From assembly GCA_031279615.1 (NCBI GenBank), contig JAITIE010000091.1, positions 1 to 5,716 on the forward strand: a DNA stretch of 5,716 nt. The letters are read 5' to 3'. The notes beneath the pieces are model-generated. The model was not told where the DNA came from, made no database searches, and saw only the letters and a list, made by a program, of their open reading frames with translations. Positions 5,364 to 5,716 of this stretch are shown here, in pieces. The first letter of the stretch is position 1; every line of letters begins with the position of its first letter. Source of the stretch: Candidatus Margulisiibacteriota bacterium. Its GTDB lineage: Bacteria; Margulisbacteria; Termititenacia; Termititenacales; Termititenacaceae. The position numbers and the translations under genes are program-made.

Positions 5364-5716
5364 TATTTTTCTTTTTATGTCTGGGTCTGCTCGGAGCGGA
5401 GTATCTGCCGAATAAAATTTTGGTGGAGTTAAAACCGGCGGACAAAACTATCCAGTCCTTGAGCGCGGCGGACGTTTCGCCGAGATTAGAGAAGCTGCTG
5501 TATAATTACGGCGCTGCGGAGATCAAAAAAATTTCCAGCTCGCCGCGCGGCCGCGGCCTGTTGCAATCCGCTGGCAGTTTTTTGGACAACTATTATTCCG
5601 TGGAATATCCGGCGACTATAAATGTGGAGCTGCTGGTCGAGATTTTGAAGAGCGACCCGGAAGTTGCCGACGCTCAGCCGGTCTTTATATATAGAATACA
5701 GGCGGCGCCGAATGAT
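5351..5716 (+). CDS. Secreted subtilisin-family (S8) serine protease, N-terminal prodomain only (3' partial)
   Basis: The frame is open from GTG at 5351 to the window end, 122 codons with no stop. The GTG gives a signal peptide MARIIFFFLCLGLLGA, cleaved near residue 16. The region after it matches the N-terminal prodomain of fervidolysin-like subtilases: YLPNKILVELKP (18-29), a middle YNYGAAEIKKI, a strand YYSVEYP, then VELLVEILKSDPEVADAQPVF and a closing RIQAAPND. In this family that last stretch (lv..L..dP.V..aqPn.. ...PND) leads directly into the catalytic domain. The prodomain acts as a folding chaperone and inhibitor until it is cut off. The Asp/His/Ser triad lies beyond the window and cannot be checked. 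A G-rich GGGGGA (5334-5339) 11 nt upstream serves as ribosome site. The 13-nt overlap with the preceding gene suggests coupling. The protease may process the exported products of this operon, but that is inference. Confidence 0.8.
   Translation, partial: MARIIFFFLCLGLLGAEYLPNKILVELKPADKTIQSLSAADVSPRLEKLLYNYGAAEIKKISSSPRGRGLLQSAGSFLDNYYSVEYPATINVELLVEILKSDPEVADAQPVFIYRIQAAPND

Overview
The window is a densely packed bacterial chromosome segment of roughly even base composition, in which G+C-rich codons alternate with A/T-rich runs. The organism is very probably diderm: it has an outer-membrane beta-barrel of the PorV/PorQ type, FlgD-like Ig domains, signal peptides, minor pilin-like proteins and a secreted subtilase. 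This mix recalls candidate-phylum diderms such as Margulisbacteria/WOR-1 or Elusimicrobia, but the sequence alone does not settle the taxonomy.

Left part (1-1535, + strand): the 3' end of a secreted protein ends in an Ig-like domain and a C-terminal FlgD-like/sorting-type beta domain. It overlaps by 8 nt a PorV/PorQ-like outer-membrane barrel with an unusual lysine-rich tail. The pair resembles a cargo and its outer-membrane shuttle, as in type IX secretion, but that link is inference.

Middle (1542-4505): gene direction alternates. A membrane-anchored TPR protein (-) converges on the barrel gene and diverges from a seven-TM sensor histidine kinase (+). The kinase gene in turn overlaps, tail to tail, a zinc-ribbon protein with helical repeats (-). 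Hairpins followed by T-runs lie at or inside the ends of these convergent genes, so opposing transcripts would have antisense-overlapping 3' ends.

Right part (4538-5716, + strand): an apparent operon encodes two minor pilin/pseudopilin-like proteins (GspJ/ComGF-like, then ComGG/GspK/PilX-like) and the start of a secreted subtilisin-family protease, cut by the window end. Its promoter is a consensus extended -10 placed so close to the first ATG that the mRNA is probably leaderless. The same 12-mer (TATGCTATAATT) forms the promoter of the TPR gene. The operon promoter is interleaved with an opposing one for the zinc-ribbon gene, within a 32-bp gap.

No RNA genes, CRISPR arrays, insertion sequences or long repeats were seen. 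The only gap without a gene longer than 50 bp is 2250-2363, a divergent promoter region.
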